Source: CAVTWS01 sp963732655
GTDB lineage: Bacteria; Actinomycetota; Acidimicrobiia; Acidimicrobiales; SHLQ01
Direction: 5' to 3'
DNA: 64,000 nt
Assembly (NCBI GenBank): GCA_963732655.1
Contig: CAVTAI010000005.1
Location: forward strand, 62,001 to 126,000
The notes under the pieces are model-generated. The model saw only the letters and a list, made by a program, of their open reading frames with translations, was not told the origin of the DNA and searched no databases. The position numbers and the translations under genes are program-made. Positions 7,979 through 15,678 of the stretch are shown one piece after another. Position 1 is the stretch's first letter, and every line of letters begins with the position of its first letter.

Positions 7979-8802
7979 CGCGGGCGCCAGGCGTCGTAGC
8001 CGTTGCGATCGAGCTCGGTGACCAGCTCGCGGCCGCCCGAGGCGGCGATACGACCGTCGATCAGCACGTGCACGTGATCCGGGGCCAGCTCGTCGAGCAG
8101 GCGCTGGAAGTGGGTGATGGCGAGAACGCCCATCTTTGGTCGCGCGGCCTTGACGGTGCGCACACCGTCGGCCACCACCTGGAGGGCATCGATGTCGAGC
8201 CCGGTGTCGGTCTCGTCGAGAACCGCCAGCTCGGGGTCGAGCAACGCCATCTGGAGGACCTCGTTGCGCTTGCGTTCACCACCGGAGAATCCCTCGTTCA
8301 GGTACCGGTTGGCGAAGGCGGGATCGATGCCGAGCTTGTCCATCCACTCGAGGATCTTCACCCGGAGCTCGAGGACCGACAAGTCGATGCCCTTGCGGGC
8401 GGTGACGGCCTGGCGGAGGAAGTTCATGACCGAGACGCCGGGAATCTCCTGGGGGTACTGGAAGGCCAGGAACATGCCCGCCTTGCCGCGCACGTCGGCA
8501 CCCCACGAGGTGATGTCGTCGCCGAGGAACCGGATGGTGCCGGAGGTGACCACGAACTCGGGGCTGCCGAGCAGCACCGAGGCCAGGGTGGACTTGCCCG
8601 AACCGTTGGGGCCCATGAGGGCGTGGACCTCACCCGGCATGACCCGCAGGTTCACGCCTCGGAGAATCTCGATGCCCTCTTCGGTGCCGGCGTGGAGATC
8701 CTCGATCTGAAGGACCGGAAGGGTGGCCCGGCGTGGCTTCCGAAGCGATACGAGCGCTTCCGCCGGGCTGGCCGGGTCAGCAGTGGTGGGTGAGGCGGTC
8801 AC
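7975..8802 (-). CDS. sufC: SufC Fe-S assembly ATPase
   Basis: This ABC-type ATPase of 275 residues energises the SufBCD scaffold. The Walker A motif is GPNGSGKST (near residue 66), the signature is FSGGERKRNE, and Walker B is LAVLDETDTGLD, all in the SufC style. An N-terminal extension of about 28 residues precedes the usual LQIEDLHAG start. The GTG at 8802 is supported by a TAGAAT box 6 bases upstream; internal starts closer to LPVLQIEDL cannot be excluded. It is the first gene of the sufC-sufS-sufU operon. A perfect 18-bp palindrome lies over the expected -35 region. Confidence 0.9.
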   Translation of the reverse strand: MTASPTTADPASPAEALVSLRKPRRATLPVLQIEDLHAGTEEGIEILRGVNLRVMPGEVHALMGPNGSGKSTLASVLLGSPEFVVTSGTIRFLGDDITSWGADVRGKAGMFLAFQYPQEIPGVSVMNFLRQAVTARKGIDLSVLELRVKILEWMDKLGIDPAFANRYLNEGFSGGERKRNEVLQMALLDPELAVLDETDTGLDIDALQVVADGVRTVKAARPKMGVLAITHFQRLLDELAPDHVHVLIDGRIAASGGRELVTELDRNGYDAWRPR

Positions 8803-8808
8803 GGCAAC

Positions 8809-8850
8809 ATTCTAGAAGCCCGAGGGGCATTAGCACTATGGCCATAGTGC
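8809..8850 (-). promoter_or_regulatory. suf promoter with an 18-bp perfect palindrome (putative operator)
   Basis: On the minus strand TAGAAT (8814-8809) sits 6 bases before the sufC GTG. The sequence GCACTATGGCCATAGTGC at 8833-8850 is its own reverse complement and covers the place where a -35 element would lie, 18 bases upstream of the -10 box. A dimeric regulator bound here would block the promoter. Fe-S, iron and redox regulators are the obvious candidates, but the motif does not match a box I can name. Confidence 0.6.
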
Positions 8851-8875
8851 AAATACACGCGTGGCCCGGAGTCGC

Positions 8876-9505
8876 TCACCAGCCCCGCGCCACCCACTCG
8901 TCGAGGTGGGGGATCTCGGTGGCGAGGGTGGTGTCCTTGCCGTGGCCCGGGAGGACCAACGTGTCGGCCGGCAGGGGACGGAACAGGCGATCTTCGATCG
9001 AGGTGATGATGGTCGGGAAGTCGCCCAGCTCGTGTTTGGTGTTGCCAGGGCCACCCGGGAACAGCGTGTCGCCGCTGAGCAGGATCGGCGCGGCATCGAG
9101 TTGGAAACACACGGAACCAGGGGTGTGCCCCGGCGTGTGGATCGAACGGAGCTGGAGACGACCCACGACGATGGCGATGTCGTCGTCGATGATGTCGTCG
9201 TACGAGGGGAGCATGGCGGCGTCCGCGGCCGTCACGGCGACCCGGTAGCCGGCCGCTCGAAGCTCGGGCACGGCCTGGATGTGGTCCCAATGACCGTGCG
9301 TCTCCAGCACGGTCGTGACCCCGAGCAGCCGGCACAGCTCCAGCAGGCGGTCGTGCTCGTTGGCGGCGTCGATCAAGGCGGCCGCGCCGGTCTCGCGGCA
9401 TCGGATGACGAAGACGTTGTTCTCGAAGGGGCCCACGACCACCTGGTGGATCTCGACCCGGGCATCACGGTGGACGAGGTCGGCCGGAATCTGCGGTTCG
9501 CTCAT
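8876..9505 (-). CDS. Metallo-beta-lactamase-fold hydrolase, glyoxalase II-like
   Basis: The protein of 209 residues carries the metal-binding signature THGHWDH (near residue 68), a following histidine in IHTPGHTPGS, the bridging aspartate in LLSGDTLFPGG and a late histidine in VLPGHGKDT. This is the small glyoxalase II or Rv2581c-like group; the substrate is unknown, with thioester or sulfur-transfer substrates most likely. ATG at 9505 is chosen since MSEPQIP leads directly into the domain; the frame upstream is not conserved-looking. It lies upstream of the suf operon on the same strand, but the suf promoter sits between them, so it is probably transcribed separately. Confidence 0.82.
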   Translation of the reverse strand: MSEPQIPADLVHRDARVEIHQVVVGPFENNVFVIRCRETGAAALIDAANEHDRLLELCRLLGVTTVLETHGHWDHIQAVPELRAAGYRVAVTAADAAMLPSYDDIIDDDIAIVVGRLQLRSIHTPGHTPGSVCFQLDAAPILLSGDTLFPGGPGNTKHELGDFPTIITSIEDRLFRPLPADTLVLPGHGKDTTLATEIPHLDEWVARGW

Positions 9506-9588
9506 GGAGCCAGTCTCGCCGGTGCCCGACCGGACTGCACGGCCCGATGCCGCCGGCAACGTCGTCGGCTCGAAGGCCACGGCCCGAA

Positions 9589-10005
9589 TCAGCCGGCCAG
9601 CGGGCTGACGACGGTGAGGCCGAGGCCCGTGGCGGCGGCCAGCTGGCGGTGGTCAAAGGTCAGATACCGGACCTCGCCGGGGAAACGGGCGGCGGCGGCC
9701 AGGTGGATGGCGTCGATCGACCGCACCCGGTAGCGGCTGCCGATCTCGGCGGCCGCGGCCAGGCATCGATCGTCGACCGGCACCACATGGAACGCCGCCC
9801 AGTCGACGTGGAAACGACTCCACAATTCGCTCAGCGTGTACGGATCCACGGCCAGGGCATGGAGCAGCTGGGTCGTCTCGGTGCGCGCGACCGCCGAGGC
9901 CCCCCACACGGTCGCCTGGGCCATCTCGGTGAGCACGAGGTGCCGGTCCGGATCCGACACGTATCGGCGCACCAGGGCGCTGGCGTCGAGGACGAGCGTG
10001 CTCAC
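9589..10005 (-). CDS. VapC-type PIN-domain toxin
   Basis: This PIN-domain ribonuclease of 138 residues has the acidic active-site residues: the aspartate in LVLDASALVRRY at the start, the glutamate in ARTETTQLL (near residue 43), and the aspartates in RSIDAIHLAAA and TFDHRQ near the end. Such toxins cut RNA and stop translation. GTG at 10005 overlaps the antitoxin stop by 4 bases (GTGA), the usual toxin-antitoxin arrangement with the antitoxin first. A long open frame through this gene extends to 12216, but the part upstream of 10005 lacks domain similarity and is a high-GC shadow. Confidence 0.88.
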   Translation of the reverse strand: MSTLVLDASALVRRYVSDPDRHLVLTEMAQATVWGASAVARTETTQLLHALAVDPYTLSELWSRFHVDWAAFHVVPVDDRCLAAAAEIGSRYRVRSIDAIHLAAAARFPGEVRYLTFDHRQLAAATGLGLTVVSPLAG

Positions 10006-10301
10006 CGGCCGCTCCCGCCCCGGATCTCCGCCAGCACGTGGGTCAACCGGATGTCGACCGGCAGCACGGTTGCGGGAGGTGGCGAAGGCCGATCCGGCCG
10101 AAGCGGGGCCGCGATCAGCCCGGCGGCGACCAGGTCGGCCAGGCTCGGCGCGCCGGACGTCTCGATCGGGCCGAGCTGGGCGACAGCCCGGCCGTCGACG
10201 GTGACGACCACCCGGTCCCCGGCTCCGGCGCGCCGCACCGTTGCGGCGAGCCCGGCCCGCAGCTCCCGGATGCCAATCGATCGAGCGTCGTCCACGCTCA
10301 C
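10002..10301 (-). CDS. Phd/YefM-family antitoxin
   Basis: The protein of 99 residues has the Phd/YefM N-terminal fold, seen as IGIRELRAGLAATVRRAGAG followed by RVVVTVDGRAVAQLGPI. This half binds DNA as a dimer. The C-terminal half is proline-rich and probably wraps the toxin, ending IRLTHVLAEIRGG. GTG at 10301 is chosen because the conserved domain starts a few residues later; no good ATG is available. It is coupled to the PIN toxin by a 4-base overlap. A palindrome with TGTACA lies 40-55 bases upstream and probably mediates autoregulation. Confidence 0.82.
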   Translation of the reverse strand: MSVDDARSIGIRELRAGLAATVRRAGAGDRVVVTVDGRAVAQLGPIETSGAPSLADLVAAGLIAAPLRPDRPSPPPATVLPVDIRLTHVLAEIRGGSGR

Positions 10302-10337
10302 GACCGGCCGATGCCCCTGCTCCTGCCCATGCCCGGG

Positions 10338-10355
10338 AGCGTACACGGGTGTACA
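10338..10355 (-). promoter_or_regulatory. Putative antitoxin operator (GTACAC-GG-GTGTAC palindrome) over a -10 box
   Basis: The inverted repeat GTACACGGGTGTAC at 10341-10354 contains TGTACA (10350-10355), the core hexamer bound by YefM-type antitoxins. On the minus strand TACGCT (10343-10338) is a possible -10 box overlapping the palindrome. The position upstream of the antitoxin gene fits feedback control of the pair. Confidence 0.55.
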
Positions 10356-10449
10356 CATCTGAGATGGACGGTTCGGCGCACGAGGAGTACGGTGACCGGC
10401 TGACCGCCCGGCCGAATGACCGGGCCGATCGCCTCGAGGAGCAACCGCC

Positions 10450-11565
10450 GTGAACTTCGCCTTCAGTGAGGAGCAGGAAGAGCTCCGCCGCATCGTCCGC
10501 CAGTTCCTCGATGACAAGTCGCCCGAGTCGGCCGTGCGCGACCTCATGGCCACCGAGAAGGGGTACGACGACGCGGTCTGGAACCAGATGGCCGAGCAGA
10601 TGGGCCTCCAGGCGCTGATCATCCCCGAGGACTTCGGCGGGGCCGGGTACTCCTACGTCGAGCTCATCGTCGTGCTCGAGGAGATGGGCCGCGCCCTGCT
10701 GTGCGCTCCCTACTTCTCCACCGTCGCGCTGGCCTCGAACGCCTTGATCCACTCGGGCGACGATGCCGCCAAGCAGGCGCACCTGCCGGGGATCGCCTCC
10801 GGTGAGACCCTCGCCACGGTGGCCTTCACCGAGGACAACGGTCGCTGGGACGAAGCGGGCATCACCATGGCGGCATCCGGCAGCGGCGGGTCCTACACGC
10901 TGTCGGGCACCAAGATGTACGTCCTCGACGGCCACGTGGCCAACCTGTTCGTGGTGGCCGCCCGCACCGGCTCCGGGGTGTCGCTGTTCACCGTCGCCGG
11001 CGACGCCGCCGGGATCACCCGTACCTCGCTCGCCACCATGGACCAAACCCGCAAGCAGGCGCGGATCGAGTTCGCCGATACGCCGGCCACGCTGCTCGGG
11101 ACCGAAGGCGGCGGCTGGGCCGTGCTCGAGCGCGTGCTCGATCTCGCTGCGGTCGCCCTCGCTGCCGAGCAGGTCGGCGGCGCCCAGAAGTGCCTCGACA
11201 TGGCCGTCGAGTACGCCAAGGTGCGGGTGCAGTTCGGTCGCCCGATCGGCTCCTTCCAGGCCATCAAGCACAAGTGCGCCGACATGTTGCTCGAGGTCGA
11301 ATCGGCCAAGTCGGCGGCGTACTATGCCGGGTGGTGCGCTGCGGAGCTCAACGACGAGCTGCCCTCGGTGGCCAGCCTGGCCAAGGCCTATTGCTCGGAG
11401 GCCTACTTCCACGCCACGGCCGAGAACATCCAGATCCACGGTGGTATCGGGTTCACGTGGGAGCACCCCGCGCACCTGTACTTCAAGCGGGCCAAGAGCT
11501 CTGAGCTGCTCTTCGGTGACCCGACCTACCACCGCGAGCTCCTGGCCCAGCGCATCGGCATTTAG
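10450..11565 (+). CDS. Acyl-CoA dehydrogenase
   Basis: This FAD-dependent enzyme of 371 residues introduces a double bond into an acyl-CoA thioester. The N-terminal helical domain starts at FSEEQEELRRIVRQFL, the middle beta domain has TVAFTE and SGTKMYVLDG, and the C-terminal domain carries YFHATAENIQIHGGIGFTWE, the signature of the FadE/ChsE2-like short subunits. Some members of this group work only as heterotetramers with a second subunit, used for sterol or long-chain acyl substrates; no partner gene is adjacent. GTG at 10450 fits the family start. The gene stands alone on the plus strand, divergent from the toxin-antitoxin pair. Confidence 0.88.
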   Translation: MNFAFSEEQEELRRIVRQFLDDKSPESAVRDLMATEKGYDDAVWNQMAEQMGLQALIIPEDFGGAGYSYVELIVVLEEMGRALLCAPYFSTVALASNALIHSGDDAAKQAHLPGIASGETLATVAFTEDNGRWDEAGITMAASGSGGSYTLSGTKMYVLDGHVANLFVVAARTGSGVSLFTVAGDAAGITRTSLATMDQTRKQARIEFADTPATLLGTEGGGWAVLERVLDLAAVALAAEQVGGAQKCLDMAVEYAKVRVQFGRPIGSFQAIKHKCADMLLEVESAKSAAYYAGWCAAELNDELPSVASLAKAYCSEAYFHATAENIQIHGGIGFTWEHPAHLYFKRAKSSELLFGDPTYHRELLAQRIGI

Positions 11566-11577
11566 TTGGTTCGCCCT

Positions 11578-11682
11578 CACTCGGTCGCTGCGCTCCCTCC
11601 GTTCAGGCGAGTTTTTGGTCGAGCCGGCTGCGCCGGCGCTCGTTCTTGCTGCGCCGGGATGGCGGAGCCACACCGGCCCAGG
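11578..11682 (+). repeat. Dispersed 3'-end element, copy 1
   Basis: About 105 bases starting 13 bases after the acyl-CoA dehydrogenase stop are closely similar (about 85-90% by eye) to 51070-50965 on the minus strand, which likewise follows a stop codon. Shared blocks include CACTCGGTCGCT, CTCCCTCCGTTCA, GCCGGCTGCGCCGGCGCTCG and GGGATGGCGGAGCCACACCGG. Each block contains a short self-complementary segment, such as GCCGGC-TGC-GCCGGC, so the transcript could fold into several hairpins. Confidence 0.75.
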
Positions 11683-11715
11683 TCGAAGGGGGACACGAGG
11701 CGCTTCCCCCTTCGA
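11683..11715 (+). terminator. Hairpin with 11-bp perfect stem
   Basis: TCGAAGGGGGA (11683-11693) pairs with TCCCCCTTCGA (11705-11715) across an 11-base loop. It directly follows the dispersed element downstream of the acyl-CoA dehydrogenase. There is no T-run, so it would be a factor-dependent or hairpin-only terminator. The gene-free stretch 11566-11787 holds only this hairpin and the element. Confidence 0.6.
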
Positions 11716-11787
11716 GCATCCCCCTGGGGCGCTGCGCTGGACACGTGCGCGCGCTTGGTGCGGCCATTCTCGTCGCGAAGGTCTGAC

Positions 11788-12240
11788 GTGGACGTGGTGA
11801 TTCTTGCTGTTGCTGGCCTTGCCGTGCTGGCGGTGGCGTTCGGGGTGGTGGGGCGTGCGGTGATTCGGCTCGAGCGACAACCGGAGCCGGCGGTGCTCGA
11901 AGTCGACGCCGCCGTGGCGTGGATCGTCGATCGGGTCCCGACCGAGGTGGCGGGTCGACTGAGCGAGCGCGATGTCCAGCGCCTCGTCGTGTGGCACATC
12001 GACGAGCTCGACCGGATCGGGTTGACGAGCGACAGCGGGGCCGAGATCGCTCCGGCGGATCCGGCCGCCGACGATCCGGCCGGAACAACGATCTCGACGG
12101 CCGAGTTCGACGAGATCACCGACGCCATCGTGGCGCGCGGACTCCTTCTCGACGAGCCGTACGAAGCGGTCGATGTGATCGTGGTCCTCGACCTGTACTC
12201 CCAGTACCTGACCCACATCGGGGCCATCAGGAATTCGTGA
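11788..12240 (+). CDS. Small membrane-anchored hypothetical protein
   Basis: The protein of 150 residues starts with one N-terminal membrane segment (VVILAVAGLAVLAVAFGVVG) and continues as a soluble, acidic domain of about 120 residues containing a WIVDRVPTEVAGRLSERD stretch and a C-terminal YEAVDVIVVLDLYSQYLTHIG helix. I do not recognise the family. GTG at 11788 is chosen because a GAAGG site lies 9 bases upstream and the membrane segment starts at once. It is alone between the acyl-CoA dehydrogenase and the leader at 12283. Confidence 0.7.
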   Translation: MDVVILAVAGLAVLAVAFGVVGRAVIRLERQPEPAVLEVDAAVAWIVDRVPTEVAGRLSERDVQRLVVWHIDELDRIGLTSDSGAEIAPADPAADDPAGTTISTAEFDEITDAIVARGLLLDEPYEAVDVIVVLDLYSQYLTHIGAIRNS

Positions 12241-12282
12241 GACGGCCCCGCCCCGCGTGTGTCACACTGACATGACCAAGGG

Positions 12283-12343
12283 AAAGGAGGTGGTCCAGCT
12301 GAACGAAGGTAGATCTGGGACCTTGGAGGTGGCTGGCCGTTAG
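12283..12343 (+). promoter_or_regulatory. Leader with extended anti-Shine-Dalgarno match and 14-codon ORF
   Basis: AAAGGAGGTGGTCC (12283-12296) can pair with the 3' end of 16S rRNA over about 14 bases with one G-U pair, far more than a normal ribosome site. Two bases later CTG (12299) opens a frame of 14 codons ending in TAG at 12343 (LNEGRSGTLEVAGR). An in-frame ATG at 12272 would instead place the site inside the peptide. The rest of the gene-free stretch to 12643 shows no other clear signal. It may be a translated leader for the secreted protein at 12644. Confidence 0.5.
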
Positions 12344-12643
12344 GCCGGTTGCTGGAACAGCCTGGCGAATCCCCGCCGGCCACCATCGGACCTCGCGGTC
12401 GGGCCGAGTCCCGCCCGATCGCCCGGGTTGTTCGAGTTCCGATTCGAACGAGTCCTGCGGCGAACGCGAACCGAGCTCCAGCCCATCATTTCCAAACCGG
12501 CCGGGAGTCGCCCGACGTGGTGGCTCCCGGCCGGTGCCGATTTCGCTTCGACATCGCCCCAAGTTTTGGATCGGCTCGACCTCAACTTCGGATCACCTAG
12601 TCCGATAGGCCTAGGGCGAAACGTCGTTGGAGGAGCGGTCATC

Positions 12644-13477
12644 ATGGGCGAGAAGTTGCAGGGAAAATTGATGTTCCGGGCGTTGCTCGGGGTCGTGGCG
12701 CTCGCCGTCGCGGCCGGCGCCGTCGTGATGGCGAGCGCCACCGGCGAGACCGATGATGGGTCCGATGTCGCAGCGCCGACCGTGCTCGGCGGCCTCAAGA
12801 TCATCAAGTCGCACCCCGGCCTCCCCACCGCCGTGAATGCCGAGATCGGCGTCACGCTCTTCTTCCGATTCGACTACACGTGCACCGACGGAACGGCCGG
12901 AACGGTGACGTATCCGACTGACTTCACCGGCGCCCAGGTTCAGGCGGAGAACGCCTTGCCGCTGAACAGCGTGTGCACGGTGACCGAGTCGATCGTGGGC
13001 GACGACGTCGCCGACTGGAACATATTGAGCCGGGTCGAAGGCGATGATCCACAACCGCCCGCGTTCTCGGCGACCAACCCCGCCACGGTCACGATCGAGA
13101 ACGCCAGGGGAAACAACACCGTTCACTTCCGCAACGAGTACGACCCGGTCGTGGCTCCGCCCGCCACCGTGACGATCGTCAAGGACTTCGTCGGCGGATC
13201 GACGCCGGTCACGATCGGCTACGTCTGTGGCACCACGTCGGGCAGCGTTCCGTTCAGCGTCGATGGCCAGGTCACGGTGTCGGTTCCGGCCGGCAGCACC
13301 TGCCAGTTCACCGAGACCTTCGACAACGGCGATGCTGCCGCCTGGTCGACCTCGGCGAACGGCACCTGCGGGCTCACGACTTCCGCGACGGTCTTCCTGA
13401 CCCGGCCCGTCACCATCACCTTCGTCAACACGCTCGTCGACTATTCGGTGACATCCACGTGCCCGCCGAACCAGTAG
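12644..13477 (+). CDS. Secreted DUF5979/SpaA-like domain protein
   Basis: The protein of 277 residues has an N-terminal signal sequence (FRALLGVVALAVAAGAVVMASA, about residues 10-31) and a secreted part with two beta-rich repeats. The second carries VTIVKDFVGGSTPVTIGYVC and a later STCQFTETFDNG, typical of DUF5979 or Cna-B-like domains of surface proteins. Paired cysteines in each repeat suggest disulfides. No LPXTG sorting signal or C-terminal membrane segment is seen, so it is probably released or loosely attached. ATG at 12644 is chosen over a longer frame from 12428 because GGAGG lies 10 bases upstream and the signal peptide follows. The leader at 12283 lies about 300 bases upstream. Confidence 0.77.
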   Translation: MGEKLQGKLMFRALLGVVALAVAAGAVVMASATGETDDGSDVAAPTVLGGLKIIKSHPGLPTAVNAEIGVTLFFRFDYTCTDGTAGTVTYPTDFTGAQVQAENALPLNSVCTVTESIVGDDVADWNILSRVEGDDPQPPAFSATNPATVTIENARGNNTVHFRNEYDPVVAPPATVTIVKDFVGGSTPVTIGYVCGTTSGSVPFSVDGQVTVSVPAGSTCQFTETFDNGDAAAWSTSANGTCGLTTSATVFLTRPVTITFVNTLVDYSVTSTCPPNQ

Positions 13478-13480
13478 TAG

Positions 13481-13568
13481 CGCATGTGATGCCCCGCGTC
13501 GTGATGGCCCGCGTCATGATGCCCGGCGTGCTGGTGACCCGTGTGATGATGCCCCGTGTGATGGGGCG
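13481..13568 (+). repeat. Degenerate 15-bp tandem repeats
   Basis: About five and a half copies of a 15-base unit close to GTGTGATGATGCCCC fill the gap between the secreted-protein stop and the DUF4012 start. One plus-strand frame stays open through all copies and ends with TGA overlapping the ATG at 13569 (ATGA), so a coupled mini-ORF is possible but unproven. Confidence 0.75.
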
Positions 13569-15413
13569 ATGACCGACACCGAATCGAGCGTTGGTCCCGA
13601 CGCGGCCGAGTCGCCCGTCGCTCAGCCTGACGAAACCCCCCGGCCCTCGGAGAACCTGACCCCGGCCCAACCGTGGTGGCGGCGGCGACGCACCATCGCG
13701 GCGGCGATACTCGTTTTGCTGGTGGGATACGGCGGGCTCGTCGCCATGCGGCTGATGTCAGCTCGCTCCGACCTGGAATCGGCCCGCGACCTGTTGAACG
13801 AGTGGCGGGCCGAGACCGATGCGGACACCTTGCTCGACTCCGGCGACGATCCTCGCCTCGCCGAAGCCGAGGCGCTCCTCGACAACGCGGCGAACGGCAT
13901 CACCGGGCCCCTCTTCCTGCCGGTCCGCATCGTCCCGTTGGCGGGTACCCAGATCGACTCCGTGCAGTCGCTCACCACCTCCGCTCGTGATCTCGTTCGT
14001 GCGGGCCGGGTGGCCCTGGCCGGCATGGTCGACGAGGTCGACGCCTACGATGCATCGGGCGATCGGTTGGCGCTCGTCGAGGCCGCAGGTGGGCACATCG
14101 CCGACCTGAAGGACGTCGTGGATGACGTCGACCTCGGCCCCGGATCTGGTTTGATCGGGCCGCTTCCGGGGGTTCGTGAGGAGTTCTCGGCCGATTACGC
14201 CGAGCTGGTGGAGGCCGTCGACGACGCGTCGGCCGCCGTCTCCAGCCTTCACGCCTTTCTCCAGGCCGACGGTCCGTATCTCGTCCTCGGGGCCAACAAC
14301 GCCGAGATGCGGGCCGGATCCGGCATGGTGCTGTCCCTCGGCGAGATGACCATCGACGACGGTGAGATCGATCTCGGTGACATCCAACCGGTGTCGGAGC
14401 TGGCGGAGTTCGACCCGGTCGAGATCGACCGTGAGCTCGAAGCCCTCTACGGCAACCTCGGCCCCGGCCGCGAGATCCGCAACATCAACGTCCTGCCCGC
14501 CTTCCCCCGAGTCGCTCAGCTGGCCGCAGCTCAATGGCGCGCCATCACCGGCCACGAGGTCGACGGGGTGGTGCTGCTCGACTCGGCCGGGCTCGCCACC
14601 ATGGTCGGTGCCACCGGCCCGATCGAGGTCGACGGGATCAGCTACGACCAGCAGGGCCTGCTCGACTACCTCCTCACGGGTCAATACCTGGAGTTCCACG
14701 AGGTCGACCAGACGCTCGACGACGTCGAGGACCGCCGCGACCGCCTGGGGGACATCGCCGACACGGTCTTCAATGCGCTCCAGGCTGATGTCGACGCGCC
14801 GGCCCTGGTGCGATCCCTGCAAACAGCCGCTCGTCAACGACACCTCCTGATCTGGTCGGCCGATCCCGAGATCCAGGCCGGTTGGGAAGCGATCGACGTC
14901 GCCGGCGTCGTGACGCCCGAGTCCTTGCTCCTGTCGATCCTCAACCGGGGCGGCGACAAGATGGACGCCTTCTTGAACATCGAAGCCGACCTGTCGTTCG
15001 CCGACAACGCCGCCGGAGGGGTCGATGCAACGTTGCGGGTGTCGCTCGAGAACGCCACGCCCGAGGGCATGCCGCACTACGTGACCGGCCGATCTCCCGA
15101 GTACCACGATGTCCGGGAGGAGATCGCGGAGTACGTCGGGATCTTGAGCGTCTCGTTGCCGGGAGCCGCCACGAGCATCGACGTCGCCGGTGCGGACATC
15201 TTGACTCAGGGGCCGGACTCGCCGAGCCAGGTGGTCGGTGCCCTGTTCACGCTGCTGCGCACGGAGAACACCGAGCTGGTGGTGACGTTCCACCTGCCCG
15301 ACGATGTCGAAGAGATCCGCATCGAACCGACCGCTCGTGGCCGATCCGTGCCGTGGACCGTTGGGGGGGTCCAGTACCTCGACGGCTGGGCCCACACGAT
15401 CCCAGTTGATTGA
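13569..15413 (+). CDS. DUF4012-like membrane-anchored extracellular protein
   Basis: The protein of 614 residues has a Pro-rich cytoplasmic N-terminus (about 35 residues), one membrane segment (TIAAAILVLLVGYGGLVAMRL, about 39-59) and a large extracellular domain. The PYLVLGANNAEMRAGSGM motif (near residue 238) and the GVVLLDSAGLATMVGATGPIEVDG stretch (near 336) are the hallmarks of DUF4012 proteins, which are common in actinobacteria and often lie among cell-envelope polysaccharide genes. The function is not established. It follows the secreted DUF5979-like protein by 91 bases that hold 15-bp repeats. The start is fixed by MTDTESS directly after the repeats. Confidence 0.82.
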   Translation: MTDTESSVGPDAAESPVAQPDETPRPSENLTPAQPWWRRRRTIAAAILVLLVGYGGLVAMRLMSARSDLESARDLLNEWRAETDADTLLDSGDDPRLAEAEALLDNAANGITGPLFLPVRIVPLAGTQIDSVQSLTTSARDLVRAGRVALAGMVDEVDAYDASGDRLALVEAAGGHIADLKDVVDDVDLGPGSGLIGPLPGVREEFSADYAELVEAVDDASAAVSSLHAFLQADGPYLVLGANNAEMRAGSGMVLSLGEMTIDDGEIDLGDIQPVSELAEFDPVEIDRELEALYGNLGPGREIRNINVLPAFPRVAQLAAAQWRAITGHEVDGVVLLDSAGLATMVGATGPIEVDGISYDQQGLLDYLLTGQYLEFHEVDQTLDDVEDRRDRLGDIADTVFNALQADVDAPALVRSLQTAARQRHLLIWSADPEIQAGWEAIDVAGVVTPESLLLSILNRGGDKMDAFLNIEADLSFADNAAGGVDATLRVSLENATPEGMPHYVTGRSPEYHDVREEIAEYVGILSVSLPGAATSIDVAGADILTQGPDSPSQVVGALFTLLRTENTELVVTFHLPDDVEEIRIEPTARGRSVPWTVGGVQYLDGWAHTIPVD

Positions 15414-15476
15414 CAACTCTGGTTGGATGACGGCGTGATGGGCTGGTCGGGTGACGCTCGGGACTCGGCGGCTCGG

Positions 15477-15482
15477 TAGGGT
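15477..15482 (+). promoter_or_regulatory. -10 box of a leaderless promoter
   Basis: TAGGGT ends 7 bases before the ATG at 15490, with no ribosome-binding site between. Confidence 0.45.
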
Positions 15483-15489
15483 GACGCCC

Positions 15490-15678
15490 ATGGAACGCCC
15501 GGCCCGTTATGCCGAGAATCGCTTCATCGGCGACAAGCGCACCCAGGTCGTGTACGACCTGGACATCGAGACCGACGCCGACGCCATCGCCGAGCTGGTG
15601 GCCTCCGAGCGGGTGGCCACCTTCGGGCCGGACTCGCTCGCCGAGGCTCGCAACCGCGGCTATCGATTGGCCCGGTGA
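15490..15678 (+). CDS. Small conserved-looking hypothetical protein, 62 residues
   Basis: The product begins MERPARYAENRFIGDKR and has no membrane segment or signal peptide; the middle is acidic (DLDIETDADAIAELV) and the end is basic. I do not recognise a family. ATG at 15490 is chosen for its leaderless box; an in-frame GTG lies 9 bases upstream within that box. The stop overlaps the GTG of the hydrolase by 4 bases (GTGA), so the two are translated together and probably act in the same process. Confidence 0.65.
   Translation: MERPARYAENRFIGDKRTQVVYDLDIETDADAIAELVASERVATFGPDSLAEARNRGYRLAR

Noticed and set aside
9589..12216. An 875-codon minus-strand open frame across the toxin, antitoxin and acyl-CoA dehydrogenase
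   Set aside because: Only its last 138 codons are a real protein (PIN toxin). The rest is antisense to the dehydrogenase and His/Arg/Gly-rich in the way of high-GC shadow frames.
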